Position numbers and translations under genes: made by a program
The notes under the pieces: generated by a model
Told to the model about the DNA's origin: nothing
What the model saw: only the letters and a program-made list of their open reading frames with translations
Database searches by the model: none
From: Rotaria socialis
Taxonomy: Eukaryota > Rotifera > Eurotatoria > Philodinida > Philodinidae
NCBI GenBank assembly: GCA_905331475.1
Contig: CAJNYU010003040.1
Coordinates: 84,819-148,818 of the forward strand
DNA: 64,000 nucleotides
Direction of reading: 5' to 3'
In this document: one piece after another, positions 11,777 to 21,464 of the stretch
Layout of the letters: each line of letters begins with the position of its first letter
How positions within the stretch are numbered: the stretch's first letter is position 1

Positions 11777-14700
11777 ATGAATGTTCTGTTTGTCTTGTTT
11801 GACTTATTTGTACTTGTCATCTGTGTATACGGTAGGCTCTCGAAAATACAAGCATGATAGTATCATTAAGACCATGCTGATTAAATATTACCTGACCTTT
11901 TGATCAAGTGAATACAGAAATATGTAGAAGTCAGTATCTAGAACATAATTCAAACATTAGGGAAATAAAAGATGATATAGTGGAATTGTTCGCAGGTATA
12001 ATACGAAATTCAATGATCTGACTCTATACTGCGTTTAGTATTCACGTAGATTGTTCGATCGCTGCGAGCAGTAGGTATTAAAGGCGAATAAAAATTTCGA
12101 TGTTTTCGCAGAATTTTCTTTACAATAAAATTAGTCTCATGAAACAATATTTGCAGAAATCTTTAATCCTCGTCGTGATCTTCAGGAAGATTAGTATATA
12201 TTAATGAACAAAATATCTTACTTTTGTTTATAAAGGTCAATGCTCGTGGAGTAATGGCTTGCCTTTAGTCCCAAACAGTCGCAAAGTTAATGTTACTCAA
12301 TTAGAAACATACTCAGATGGGCAAGCTTATGGATTTTACGATATTCAATGTGATCCAGGCTATTCATTGGATTCCACTATTGGAGGACGCATTACTTGTC
12401 TGGAATCAGGAAAATGGTCGAGTCCATTACCTGTGTGTAGATGTAAGTTATTGAATGTGTTTCATTATCGATGTGGAGATAATCATTTTTAGCGATGGGC
12501 GCCTGTCCTATCTCTAGCCTTTTCGACTTTATTCGAACAACAGAAGGCATATGGATTAATCAATCAACAAATTTTATCTATACAAATGGTGTTGATGATG
12601 ATCATGCATTAGGTGGATCAAATATAACCATACGATGTTCCAATGGGTACATAAATGTTGGAGGATCATCGACAGTTATTTGTACACAGGCCAATACTTG
12701 GACTCTCTATCCGCAATGTATTCCAATATCGACATCTACATCAAAAATAGCAACAGTTCGCCGTTCTTTACGTTGCGGAGTTACAGATGATACTTGGCAA
12801 TTCACTAATGGATATATTTCAAATACTACAAATATGCTTGTCTACAATGATAATACTGCAGCAGGTAGATCGATTCATAAATACTGACAGACTCTGGAAG
12901 ATTATATAGCATTCTATTATAGGTTGTATAATGGTTTCCTGTGAACCTGGTTATATGATTGATAACATAAGTCAAGGTGTTTTTGAATGTAACAATGGAA
13001 CATGGTCGCCCAGACCGTACTGTTCAAGTATGCTATTTTTTTCCGTTCTCTGTTTTATTCTGACTAAGGCATACTAATTGTAGAAGATTTTAAACTATTT
13101 GCTTAGAGTTTTATCGTTGATTAACAAAACAGTTACACCAATAATAGTATTTATGTCCTGTGGATGCTGTGCTAAAGAAATTCTCCCGAATATTAACCTG
13201 CATTCTAAAAACTATGAAATAAACCTACTTGACTTTTCATTTAGTTACGGCGCGGTGTTCACTTTCGGTTCTGAAAAATTTTTTCAACAATGATTCACAA
13301 TTCACCGGCATTCGTGTTGTTATGCAACATATTATAGCTAATCCAAACGAAAATGACTTAGCACTTGTTGGATCATGGATAAGTTTTGCTTGTACAACTG
13401 ACTATACTTTTCTGAATGGAAATCTAAATGTTAGCTGCCATGCTGACGGTCAATGGAGCTCATTTCCCAAATGTACTGTTGAGAGTATACAAGGAATTTC
13501 AGGTAATAGTTTCTTGTCTTAGACCTGGTATTACTGTGTATTTAATGGTTATATTCGAATAGCAGACATTAATATTCTTAGGAGATGAACTCTTGTCTAT
13601 AGTAAAACGTGTTTCTTTACACATAGATGGAGTTCTTCAAAAAAAATGATTAGTTTTATATGTGCATGTGCATGTGAAATTAATAATTTTTTTGAAGCTC
13701 ATCCAAATTTAATTTAGGTCCATGTTCCTGGACAGATGATTTACTCACCGTCCCCAATAGTCATAAATCGAACACTACCAATCTGAAAGTTTTCACAAAT
13801 GGAAATGCGTATGGCTACTATGATATTGAATGTGATCCAGGTTATGAACTTGATCCTACTATTGGTGGACGTATCACTTGTCTTCAATCAGGAAATTGGT
13901 CAAAGCCACTACCTGTATGCAGATGTAAGTCACCGTGTTCATTCTTTTCAGCATGAGTATTTTCATGTGTAGCGATGGGTGCATGTCTGATGTCTGATTT
14001 ATTGGAGTTTATTCAAACAGCAGAAGGCATGCGAATCAATCAATCATTGAATTTTGTGTTCACGAATAGTATTACTGATGATCGAGCTTTAGGTGGATCA
14101 AATATAACTGTACAATGTTTAAATGGATACATCAATGTTGGAGGACCATTGCTTATCATCTGTACAGAAGCTAGTGTCTGGACTCCGTATCCTCGATGTA
14201 TTTCAATATCGACATCGACTTTGGCATTAACATCAGATTCTACAACAATTAGTGATTCTATGCTTATGCGATGCGGAGTTACAGATGATACTTGGCAATT
14301 CACTAATGGATATATTTCAAATACTACAAATATGCTTGTCTACAATGATAATACTGCAGCAGGTAGATCGATTCATAAATACTGACAGACTCTGGAAGAT
14401 TATATAACATTCTATTATAGGTTGTATAATGGTTTCCTGTGAACCTGGTTATATGATTGATAACATAAGTCAAGGTGTTTTTAAATGTAACAATGGAACA
14501 TGGTCGCNTGATACTTGGCAATTCACTAATGGATATATTTCAAATACTACAAATATGCTTGTCTACAATGATAATACTGCAGCAGGTAGATCGATTCATA
14601 AATACTGACAGACTCTGGAAGATTATATAACATTCTATTATAGGTTGTATAATGGTTTCCTGTGAACCTGGTTATATGATTGATAACATAAGTCAAGGTG

Positions 14701-15089
14701 TTTTTAAATGTAACAATGGAACATGGTCGCCCAGACCGTACTGTTCAGGTATGTGACTTCAAAGAGTTTTGGCGTATTTTTTGGATAAATACTTTTTCTC
14801 CAGAAAGTAATTTGCATACTTCTTATTTCTAGTTACAGCGCGATGTTCTCTTCCACTGATGAAAATATTTTTAAACAATGTTTCAAGAGTAGCAGGCCTT
14901 CAAATTGTGTCTCAGCGTGTATCTGAAAATTCGGATGAAGATGATTTGGTTCTTATTGGTTCTTATGTACTTTTTGCTTGCAAAAATGGTTACATAAATA
15001 CTGATGGTAATTTGAATGTCACTTGCAATGCCGATGGGAAATGGACTAACTTTCCAATTTGCATCAGGAAAAGTACAAAAAAAGTTTAG
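11777..15089 (+). CDS. Secreted protein with eight sushi (CCP) domains, two tandem four-domain units
   Basis: Exon 1 (11777-11831) encodes a hydrophobic signal peptide starting MNVLFVLFDLFV and ends in phase 1. It joins in frame, after a 404-nt intron, to 12236-12442. Further exons: 12493-12864, 12923-13027, 13245-13502, 13718-13924, 13973-14362, 14421 onward (interrupted by the N at 14508; good copy 14644-14748) and 14833-15089. Domain order is A (QCSW...PVCR), B (GACP...PQC), C (RCGVTDDTW...RPYC, split by an intron), D (ARCS...FPKC), then A'-B'-C'-D'. Each has four cysteines and a late Trp (GKWSS, NGTWSP, GQWSS), the CCP signature. Such domains bind proteins or carbohydrates outside the cell. 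All junctions are phase 1. The frame ends with TAG at 15087, just before a GTAAGT that looks like an ancestral donor, so D' may have lost downstream exons. Exon 1 is the least certain part. Confidence 0.78.
12774..13026 (+). repeat. 253-bp segment nearly identical to 14272-14524 within the sushi gene
   Basis: Covers the end of one exon, a complete 58-nt intron and the next exon of domain C. I count two differences from the second unit, one in the intron and one in the coding part. The neighbouring B and B' exons differ in about a third of residues. Both edges are sharp, as expected for a gene-conversion tract. Confidence 0.8.
14286..14730. repeat. Exact 222-bp direct duplication around a single N (assembly join)
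   Basis: Bases 14286-14507 and 14509-14730 are identical as read, separated by one N at 14508. The left copy stops in the middle of the domain C' exon and the right copy restarts inside the previous exon. Best explained as two contig ends with an unmerged overlap; in the real genome one copy would give a normal C' domain. Confidence 0.85.
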
Positions 15090-16816
15090 AGTAAGTCTTT
15101 TTTTTATTGAAAACACTGCTTTGGTAAGAAAGATTTTGAGGTGAACTTTCATACTCTATGAATAGCACAGCTAAACAATTTTATTTCAACGCGTCTAAAC
15201 ATACTCTTATTGATTGTATAATGAGTGTTTCGATTTAATTAATGAATTCTTCTCTGATATAGATCCAACAACGGTTGCAGCAACTTCGAGATCAAAGAAC
15301 AACAATTTCCAAATATAAACTGTTGTTAATCCTCGAAAAAACTGAATTTCAATAATTATGTTATACAGAGAACAAAATCTTGATCATTATTTTATGAATA
15401 AACATAAATTGTTGGGTGATCTAATTATAATCGCTAAAAGACTATCTAAATAATAATTTCTCACTAAATAAGAAACTGATAGGTATTACGTAACCAAAGC
15501 AAATCAAGATTAGTGGTACTCTATTTTGACTCAGTACATTCGCGATAAAAGAGATATCTTTAAAGCGATACAAAAAAAACAAATTGATTATGCTTTGACA
15601 TCATTTTTTGCAGGTCGATACGCAAGAATTTGTTTAAATATCGGTCATTCAAGTAACACGGGTAAATAGAATTTAAAAACACTTTTTTCTATGAGTTGAT
15701 GCCAGCATTCAGTGAACTAATAGAGAATTATACGCTGAGATGAAATTCGACCTTGAAATACTAATATTGAAAGCGATCATTATTGTATAATTAATTGAAA
15801 ACCTAAAATATAAATTAAAATAATGTATGGCGAATCTGTTACACCTGAATTTCGTCATTTCGGAGCTGTTTAACGTGTGAAAAAGTGTAATTTTGGCCAA
15901 CAATTGCCATTATGAAGGTGTTGTGCTTTTAAAGTCTTGAGTAATTTTTAACCTTTATTGAAAGATAGTTTTTTTTCAACAAGAAGGAAAATGATACTGA
16001 CTTCCATTTATGGTTGAAGACGCAGTAAAAATTTGAAAGCGTTTCGTGAATCATAAATAGCGAGTGAAAAAATAATATGCGACTCCTGATTTAAATCAAT
16101 TTAGAGCCCTCGTGGTATGTACACTTGTTTTTCTAATTGTAACAAAGTTTTTTTTATTCTTCTTAATTGATTTAATTATTGAAAGAAATTTTTTTATCTA
16201 ATTTAAATAAATCAAGAAAAAATAATAATTACAATATTTTGTTTTAGGTTTTATTATTTACTGAGAAATTTCTTATTTAAAAATAAGAAAATCTTGAATA
16301 ACTATTGAAAATATCCTAAAAGTGACGAAAGATATATTGTTGAAATCAAAGCATGATAAACAAATAAGAAATAGATTAACTAATTCGTATAGATCGAGTA
16401 ATGCGATGATAGATATGATAAAGAATATCTTTCTTCATCTTCATATAGATATACATAAATTTATCTTAAATAAAAGATAAGGACAAGCGATCGATTCTTT
16501 TGTCTTTTGGCTATTTTTATTTTTGAAAAGTGAAAAAGTAAAAAGGATTATTTTCAATTAATTTTCTTCATTAATTAAAATAAGTGAATATCTGTAGAAC
16601 AATTTATTCGATTTTTTGTAAACTAAGTAAATAAAATAATCTAAATCTGATTATTTTTGTTTCTATAACAATTGCCTAATAAATACCTTGACGTTGTCAA
16701 CAAATTGGATTATCTTGATCTATATATATATCAATGTTGACAAGTGCATTAATTATCGTTGATAAAGAAAAGAATCTAAAAGATAATTTATCTTAATTAT
16801 CACAGAAATAATCTCT
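15090..16816. other. Gene-free spacer
   Basis: AT-rich stretch with no supported coding region. Near 15262 a polypyrimidine-ATAG followed by a short open stretch (DPTTVAATSRSK) could be a relic of a further exon of the sushi gene, but it cannot be joined because the frame already ends at 15089. Confidence 0.45.
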
Positions 16817-16826
16817 TATATAAAAG
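16817..16826 (+). promoter_or_regulatory. TATA box of the 16888 gene
   Basis: TATATAAAAG, 62-71 bases before the ATG at 16888, with GC-richer sequence directly after it. Good match to the TATAWAAR consensus; start of transcription would fall near 16847-16850. Confidence 0.6.
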
Positions 16827-16887
16827 CGAGTCGAGAAAAAAAATAGTTTTTTCATTCAATATATATATATATATTCTTTGGTCAATA

Positions 16888-17730
16888 ATGATTTCATTGA
16901 AAATAGCAATTTTATTTATTTCATTAATATTATTCGACATAACAAAATCAATAAATATTGATGAAGATTACGATGATGATAATGATGATATACAAGAATT
17001 AGAAGATTGCCAATCTGAAATTGATTTTAAAACATTGAAAAAAACTGGAACAAATCAATTATGTGAAACATTAGAAAAACCTTCATTAAAATCTCGAATT
17101 CAATTAAAAATTTTTACAAATCATACAGAAGAAAAAATTCATATTCGCGTTTTATCATCATTAAATAATTTGAATGAAAATAAATCTTTAATTGAATTAA
17201 CAACTGATATAATTGAAGATTTTAAATATCCAACTAGTTTATTATCAATTGATAATTATCAATTGATTTCATTGAAAACGTTTCGGACAATTTTACTGTC
17301 ATTAATTAGTGTTGATTTTAATTTACTTTCAAAAAATTTAAAAAAAACTTTATCAATCGAAAAAGGACAAGCTAAAGAAAAACAACAATTATTAAGTTGT
17401 TATGGAAATATTTATCCAAAACAAGATTCTAAATTATTAAATATTAAATCAGCTTTTGTCAAACCGATAACATGTACAAAAGAACCACAAAATGATAAAT
17501 TTTTTACATTACAAGAAAAAATTTATCTTCATCAATCAAATGAAAAAAATTTTCGTTTAGTTCAAATTCATCAAGATGATCCAAAAAAAATAAGTCGAAC
17601 TACTTGGTACACGTGTTTAAATCCGAAATCATGTTCAATTGGTTTACAAAATAAATCTATGTTAGATAAAACAGTTAATTATGTTTTAAAGTTTTTAGAA
17701 AAAAGTCGAACGGATAAGAAAAAAACATAA
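16888..17730 (+). CDS. Secreted protein of unknown family, 280 residues
   Basis: Single-exon frame with a clear signal peptide (residues 1-21, ISLKIAILFISLILFDITKS), then a strongly acidic segment (DEDYDDDNDD). The rest is rich in Lys, Leu and Ser, with six cysteines: about residue 41, then 59, then four in the C-terminal half (LLSCYGN, PITCTK, WYTCLNPKSC). The even number suggests disulfides. No membrane segment follows the signal peptide, so it is probably released. Codon use is very A/T-ended, like the TPR and CSP genes. The first ATG after the TATA box is used. I do not recognise the family. It lies next to another single-exon secreted gene on the same strand. Confidence 0.75.
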   Translation: MISLKIAILFISLILFDITKSINIDEDYDDDNDDIQELEDCQSEIDFKTLKKTGTNQLCETLEKPSLKSRIQLKIFTNHTEEKIHIRVLSSLNNLNENKSLIELTTDIIEDFKYPTSLLSIDNYQLISLKTFRTILLSLISVDFNLLSKNLKKTLSIEKGQAKEKQQLLSCYGNIYPKQDSKLLNIKSAFVKPITCTKEPQNDKFFTLQEKIYLHQSNEKNFRLVQIHQDDPKKISRTTWYTCLNPKSCSIGLQNKSMLDKTVNYVLKFLEKSRTDKKKT

Positions 17731-18191
17731 TTTTTTTAATTTATCTCATTTATTCATTTAGTTTTCATTTTCATTTATTCAAAAAGATTTTCTTTTTTTT
17801 TATAACTAATTCATTTTAAATTTTAATAGTATAGTTATTCATTGATAAATTGATCAAATATTGACAAGTGTTTTCTTTTATTTAAAACTTAAATTCAGTT
17901 GATTAGTTTCAAAGAAACAAGAAAAAAGAAATGTGAATAGGAGAATTTTATCAAGAAAGAAAAACCTAGATTTCCTTTGATTGATTCGGTTAAAATAGTT
18001 AGATTCAATGGATATTGACGAAGTATATTAAGAATTTACTTTTGAAATAATTCTATTTATTTAATTCAATCATGTGAATTAAGCTTTGCATTGAATGAAT
18101 AATCGTTTTCAATAGTATAAAAATCTAAAAGAAAGCAGCTAATTGTTGAAATAGAAAAAAAATCTTTCAAATAAACTAAATTGATCAATAT
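17731..18191. other. Spacer between two secreted-protein genes
   Basis: About 460 bases of AT-rich sequence forming the 3' flank of the 280-residue protein gene and the upstream region of the small peptide gene. No other feature seen. Confidence 0.5.
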
Positions 18192-18199
18192 TATAAATA
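18192..18199 (+). promoter_or_regulatory. TATA box of the small peptide gene
   Basis: TATAAATA, 38-45 bases before the ATG at 18237. It implies a very short leader. A pyrimidine run ending in TTTAG at 18211-18223 lies between it and the start codon and could instead be a splice or trans-splice acceptor. Confidence 0.5.
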
Positions 18200-18236
18200 A
18201 CAGTTCGCTGTTTTTTTCTTTAGTAAAAATAAAATT

Positions 18237-18542
18237 ATGATTTCTAAGATAAGTATCATTATATTAATATTATCGATATGTTCATTTATTGATGGTAAAC
18301 GTTTATTTTTAAATAATGACAATGATTTAGAATTATCAAATGAAAAAGCTCAAATGTTTCTTCGTTCAATGTTAAATGATGATGAAAATTCCGATGATGA
18401 TTCAATGGATAAACGAGAATTTGGAAAAAATTGTGTTCCATGTAAATTTAAAATCAATCCATGCTGCGCGCCAAATATTTGTGTCAAGAAATTCTTTTGG
18501 AATGAATGTATGGAAATTAAAATAAAAGGACTTGGAAAATAA
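18237..18542 (+). CDS. Small secreted cysteine-rich prepropeptide (inhibitor-knot-like spacing)
   Basis: A 101-residue single-exon product. Residues 1-20 form a signal peptide ending FIDG. Residues 21-60 are an acidic propeptide (DDENSDDD) ending in a dibasic KR at 59-60, a typical prohormone-convertase site. The mature part, 61-101, has six cysteines spaced C-x2-C-x6-CC-x4-C-x8-C and a basic tail (KIKGLGK). A central CC pair within six cysteines resembles knottin-type peptides in spacing, but family membership cannot be proved from this. Such peptides act outside the cell as hormones, antimicrobials or inhibitors; which applies here is unknown. The frame is intact and a TATA box precedes it. 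Confidence 0.72.
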   Translation: MISKISIIILILSICSFIDGKRLFLNNDNDLELSNEKAQMFLRSMLNDDENSDDDSMDKREFGKNCVPCKFKINPCCAPNICVKKFFWNECMEIKIKGLGK

Positions 18543-19412
18543 ACTTTTTTTCTTTCAATTTTAACACTTTTCATTATCGGAGGCTTTTTTTTCATTTATT
18601 AATTTTAGTTGTCAAAATCTTAATTCAAAATATAACTATTCTAGATTTAGAATAATAATTTATTTTTTAGTTAATTCTAAAGAAAAATGTTAAGCATAAC
18701 TTAGATAAATATCAACTCTTTATATTGATCAGTTTATATTTTAAATTTGTCTCTGTAATCATTCATTCAGGTCGATAATTCTTTCAAAAATAGATTTTAC
18801 TAACTTATGATACAAACGTGGGAGCAAAAGTATAGTTAAATATTAAATAGATTTTCTAGTTATTTTATTATTCTCTGACTATACTGAATGAGATCTATTC
18901 TAAAGCGTTCTTGAAATTCATGATCGACCTAAGTCAACGAGAAATACTTTCTTTTCTCTTCTTGTGTAGTTAAACGTGATTATATAACCAATATGAATTT
19001 ATCTAGGGTAGTAAAAACCGAAGATTTAGGTTGATATTCATTTTTTATTTTTAGTGAGGATTATCATTGGACTCATGTTACAGAAAATAGGCAAATAATA
19101 ATAATAAATTATAACTACGCATTCAATAAATTGAATCCTATTTCAGATTATAATTAAGATACTCAACTAGTAACTATACAAATAAAATTGCATACAAATT
19201 TGAGGGGAATACTTTAGAATTTTTGCTGCTAACAATAAGATATATGCGAATGTTATCAATCAATATTTAATTCTATAAATGTACTAAACATTTATCAAAG
19301 GAGGCTAGCTTAAAATTAATATATGAAATGATTCATTTCATGAACAAAATAACAAGAATAAATAATATTAAATAGTGTTTGAATTTATCCTGTACAGGAG
19401 AACAAAAATAAA
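18543..19412. other. Gene-free spacer
   Basis: AT-rich spacer between the small peptide gene and the tRNA gene; no coding signal seen. Confidence 0.5.
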
Positions 19413-19485
19413 TTGCCTCCACGCAGGATCGAACTACGGACCTCCAGTTTACAAGACTGGCGCTCTACCACTGAGCTATAGAGGC
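19413..19485 (-). tRNA. tRNA-Thr (anticodon UGU)
   Basis: The minus strand folds as a full cloverleaf. The acceptor stem GCCTCTA pairs with TGGAGGC (one G-U), with discriminator A at 19413. The D arm carries the A box TAGCTCAGTGG, the anticodon stem is CCAGT/ACTGG with loop CTTGTAA, and the T arm carries the B box GTTCGATCC. The anticodon reads TGT, which decodes ACA Thr. No intron. A T run at 19404-19408 on the coding strand serves as Pol III terminator. All stems are intact, so it is likely functional. Confidence 0.95.
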
Positions 19486-20366
19486 ACACTGACCTTCATC
19501 TCTTGTTTGCATTTTTTTAACATCGAATTCAATCAATAAAAAAAATATTTTTCAAATCTTAATATATTATTTGAATTTAACTAATCATTTCTCATTAGTT
19601 GCGTCAAGATTTTATACAGTTTTACTTTTGTTTTTGTACTTTTAATATATTATCATTTCCATGACAATTAGTTCGAATCTTATTAACTAAAAATGATCGT
19701 TGGATAACACGTAGTATTTTTCTGTCACTAGCAACTAACGAACGGTCATCGTTTTTAACTAGTGAAGAATACACGAATAACTTCAAAGGAAATTTTCTGT
19801 TCTTACGATTCAAACAAACTATATAGTAATGAGACATATGGATGAAAAATTATTCGTATTGAGTTACATGCAATCTGATAGTGATTGAGAATCGAATATT
19901 TCAATTAGATTAATTAGATTTCAGTAATAATAATCTAAAAATTTTAAATTTAATTTGTTGTACAATTTACTGATTAAGTCAGTTGTGGGTTTTGATTTGA
20001 AATATAATGAAGATTTTAATTGAACCAAATTATACAAATCAAAACAAATTTTAAGACAATTCTTTTAAAATTCGTTTCGATAAGATGATATTACGAAATT
20101 TCTCTGAAAATTAAAAAAATATAAAAACTAAGATTAAGTCACATTAATTTAAATAAGAATCTTATTAATTAGTTTAACTATAAAAAATTTATTTATTTTC
20201 TATTGACTAAAAGTTTGGTAATATTTTATTAGCAAATTAAAATAAACGTCTAATACTAATATGTAACACTATTATTTAATACAGATACTTTAAATTTCAA
20301 TCAAATTCTAAATAAAAATTGTTGAATAAAAAATGAACTGTTTAATTAAATAAAACAAGTCAAATA
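19486..20366. other. Gene-free spacer
   Basis: AT-rich sequence between the tRNA gene and the transporter gene. The frame at 19622-19837 (minus) has no domain. Nothing else supported. Confidence 0.5.
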
Positions 20367-21180
20367 TTATGCCAAAGGGCCGAGAGGTAAAAGAGATTTT
20401 TTAAAAGTTGAATTAATAACAATAGCAGCACAACCATACCAAGCTACAAATGCTGTTAAAATTCCAAACCATCCTCCAATATTTACAATCAAGGGTAAAC
20501 CACCAAGATTACCAATAATTAATAATAAAAATGTTATATTCAGTACAGTAAATAAAATAAATAAAAATTTGGATGTTTTTGCAGCAGCAACATTCATAAT
20601 AAGCGTAAAAATAAACCAAGCTAATAGAAAAAGGCCGGTGGCTTTTTTTACATTTCCCGCTTGTTTTATTTGCGGTACAATGAAATGAACATAGCCAGCA
20701 AATGACATCCAAAATGATCCATAACTTGTAAATGCAGTTGCACCAAATGTATTATTTACTTTAAACTCCCACATGCCAGCTAAAAATTGAGCCAATCCAC
20801 CATAAAATAATGCAACTGGTAAAACAACTGGTTCTAATTTAATATTAATTAAATATGAGCCAGCATTAAATACTGAAAGTATAAATGTTGTTAATGCAAA
20901 TCCACCAAGACCAAGTGCACCTGGATTTGCTATTCCAGATTGAGTTCGATTCGAATCTCCTACATGCTTTAATAATTCTTGAAATTGTTCTTTTGATATT
21001 GTAACTGAACTAGATGAATGTTCTACATCAATAGTTGAATCTTTTATTGGAATCTGTTAAAAATATATAAATTATTTGTTTTCATCGAGAAAAAAAGTAA
21101 TGTTCACATACCACAGTTGTTTCAGTTGGTTTAGAGATGAATGGCGTAGTTTCTGGTGAATCAACTAGAACGTTAGACAT
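20367..21180 (-). CDS. GPR1/FUN34/YaaH family transporter (acetate/ammonium type)
   Basis: Two exons, 21112-21180 and 20367-21053, around a 58-nt phase-0 GT-AG intron, encoding 251 residues. The cytosolic N-terminus is followed by the family signature NPGALGL, then six predicted membrane helices; between helices 2 and 3 is AGMWEF plus NTFGATAFTSYG, a diagnostic block of the family. Fungal and bacterial members (Ady2/Ato, SatP) move acetate or related small monocarboxylates across the plasma membrane; ammonium export has also been proposed. Length and topology are normal. The family is common in fungi, bacteria and protists and unusual in animals, so horizontal acquisition is plausible. Start: the Met at 21180 opens exon 1 and no other in-frame start lies upstream of the intron. 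A pyrimidine tract ending in AG lies 23 nt before the ATG. Confidence 0.9.
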
Positions 21181-21254
21181 GCTATAAATGTTTCACAATC
21201 TATCTAAAATAAAAACAAAATTAATATGAATAAACCTTAAGACTTTCATTGATT

Positions 21255-21464
21255 AGCAGACATTGAGTCAGTACGAGCACAAATACTGTTTATTTAAAAA
21301 TTGTACTTTGCACTTTTTCTTGAGTACGTTTAGACTTACGTTATATATAATTAAGTAAAAGTATAAAGTACAATTTTTAAATAGACAGTAGAGTACATGT
21401 ACTTTTACTTCACAAAACGTACTAGTACGTCAGATTTTTGCGTAGGGAGCACCCAATGTCTGCT
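21255..21464. mobile_element. Short inverted-repeat (MITE-like) element upstream of the transporter
   Basis: Ends are near-identical inverted copies of AGCAGACATTGRGT (21255-21268 and 21451-21464). Inside is a second inverted pair, TTTAAAAATTGTACTTT against AAAGTACAATTTTTAAA, so the whole 210 bp can fold back. No coding capacity and no clear target-site duplication. Family not identified. Confidence 0.55.

Noticed and set aside
15255-15320. Ninth exon of the sushi gene
   Set aside because: A good acceptor exists, but the preceding exon already ends in TAG before any usable donor.
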